DNA from: Candidatus Omnitrophota bacterium
GTDB taxonomy: Bacteria; Omnitrophota; Gorgyraeia; Zapsychrales; JANLHA01
Length of the DNA: 5,185 nucleotides
Assembly: GCA_024653845.1 (NCBI GenBank)
Contig: JANLHA010000155.1
Location: 1-5,185 of the forward strand
Reading direction: 5' to 3'
A model generated the notes under the pieces. That model was given only the letters and a program-made list of their open reading frames with translations. It had not been told where the DNA came from and searched no databases. Shown piece after piece: positions 5,088-5,185 of the stretch; position 1 is the stretch's first letter; each line of letters opens with the position of its first letter. A program made the translations under genes and the position numbers.

Positions 5088-5121
5088 TTGGTTAAAAATG
5101 CATTCTATTATCTTTAACCAA
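5088..5121. repeat. 9-bp inverted repeat in the gene D start region
   Basis: TTGGTTAAA (5088-5096) and TTTAACCAA (5113-5121) are perfect inverted copies with 16 bp between. They begin at the -10 and end against the GGAG ribosome site. Because transcription would start inside the first arm, a DNA operator is likelier than an mRNA hairpin. Confidence 0.5.
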
Positions 5122-5149
5122 AGTATATCCCCCCCCCCTCAAAAAACAA
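5122..5149 (-). promoter_or_regulatory. Predicted promoter of gene D with G10 in the spacer
   Basis: On the minus strand TTGTTT (5149-5144), a 16-bp spacer and TATACT (5127-5122) repeat the hexamers of the gene C promoter, and the sequence after the -10 (TTTGGTTA against TTTGATTA) is also alike. Ten of the 16 spacer bases are G (5138-5129). One added G would give the optimal 17 bp. Confidence 0.65.
5129..5138 (-). repeat. G10 homopolymer between -35 and -10 of gene D
   Basis: Ten G on the minus strand (C on the plus strand), the longest homopolymer in the window, in otherwise A/T-rich promoter DNA. Confidence 0.95.
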
Positions 5150-5180
5150 GGCCCCTTAGCGTTATCCACTAAGGGGCCTT
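5148..5180. terminator. Strong terminator hairpin upstream of the array, probably bidirectional
   Basis: A perfect 12-bp inverted repeat, AAGGCCCCTTAG / CTAAGGGGCCTT, surrounds a 9-nt loop. On the minus strand it is followed by GTTTTTT, so it would end a gene lying beyond the right edge. On the plus strand a short TT follows, then AAA. The minus-strand U tract is also the -35 of gene D. Confidence 0.85.
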
Positions 5181-5185
5181 TTAAA

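Overview
The window is about 5.2 kb of bacterial chromosome, roughly 42% GC by eye, with compact genes, good Shine-Dalgarno sites and hairpin terminators. The gene content (a Minf_1886-family protein, UppP, an ArnT/PMT-like glycosyltransferase and a cluster of small exported proteins) fits a diderm, perhaps of the Omnitrophota/PVC or deltaproteobacterial kind. No marker here fixes the phylum, so this is a weak inference.

Left part (1-2303). On the minus strand lies the N-terminal 160 codons of a membrane glycosyltransferase of the ArnT/PMT_2 type, cut by the window edge. Upstream of it on the same strand is a Minf_1886-family gene with its own terminator. Divergently, on the plus strand, uppP (undecaprenyl-diphosphatase) overlaps by ATGA a small unrecognised four-helix membrane protein. 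UppP and ArnT-type enzymes both depend on undecaprenyl phosphate carriers, so this part is envelope-related.

Right part (2346-5185). On the minus strand stands a tandem array of four small secreted proteins, called A to D from left to right and transcribed D to A. They have a signal peptide, one predicted Ig-like beta-sandwich with very divergent sequence, and a conserved proline/arginine tail ending in PIPxPR or similar. Each gene appears to be its own transcription unit, with its own sigma-70-like promoter, ribosome site and a nearly identical hairpin terminator. The terminator copies carry compensatory and G-U wobble changes showing that the structure acts as RNA on the minus strand. In the three spacers between the genes, an AAGAAA-N4-TTTCTT palindrome sits at a constant distance (about -60) upstream of the predicted promoter.

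Two homopolymers make the array look like a contingency locus. A run of ten G lies exactly between the -35 and -10 of the first gene (D). A run of eight C lies inside the coding region of the last gene (A), where slippage would remove the conserved tail. The array is therefore a candidate undescribed family of exported, possibly phase-variable Ig-like proteins. Function, surface location and variability are inference; sequence, spacing and repeats are directly visible.
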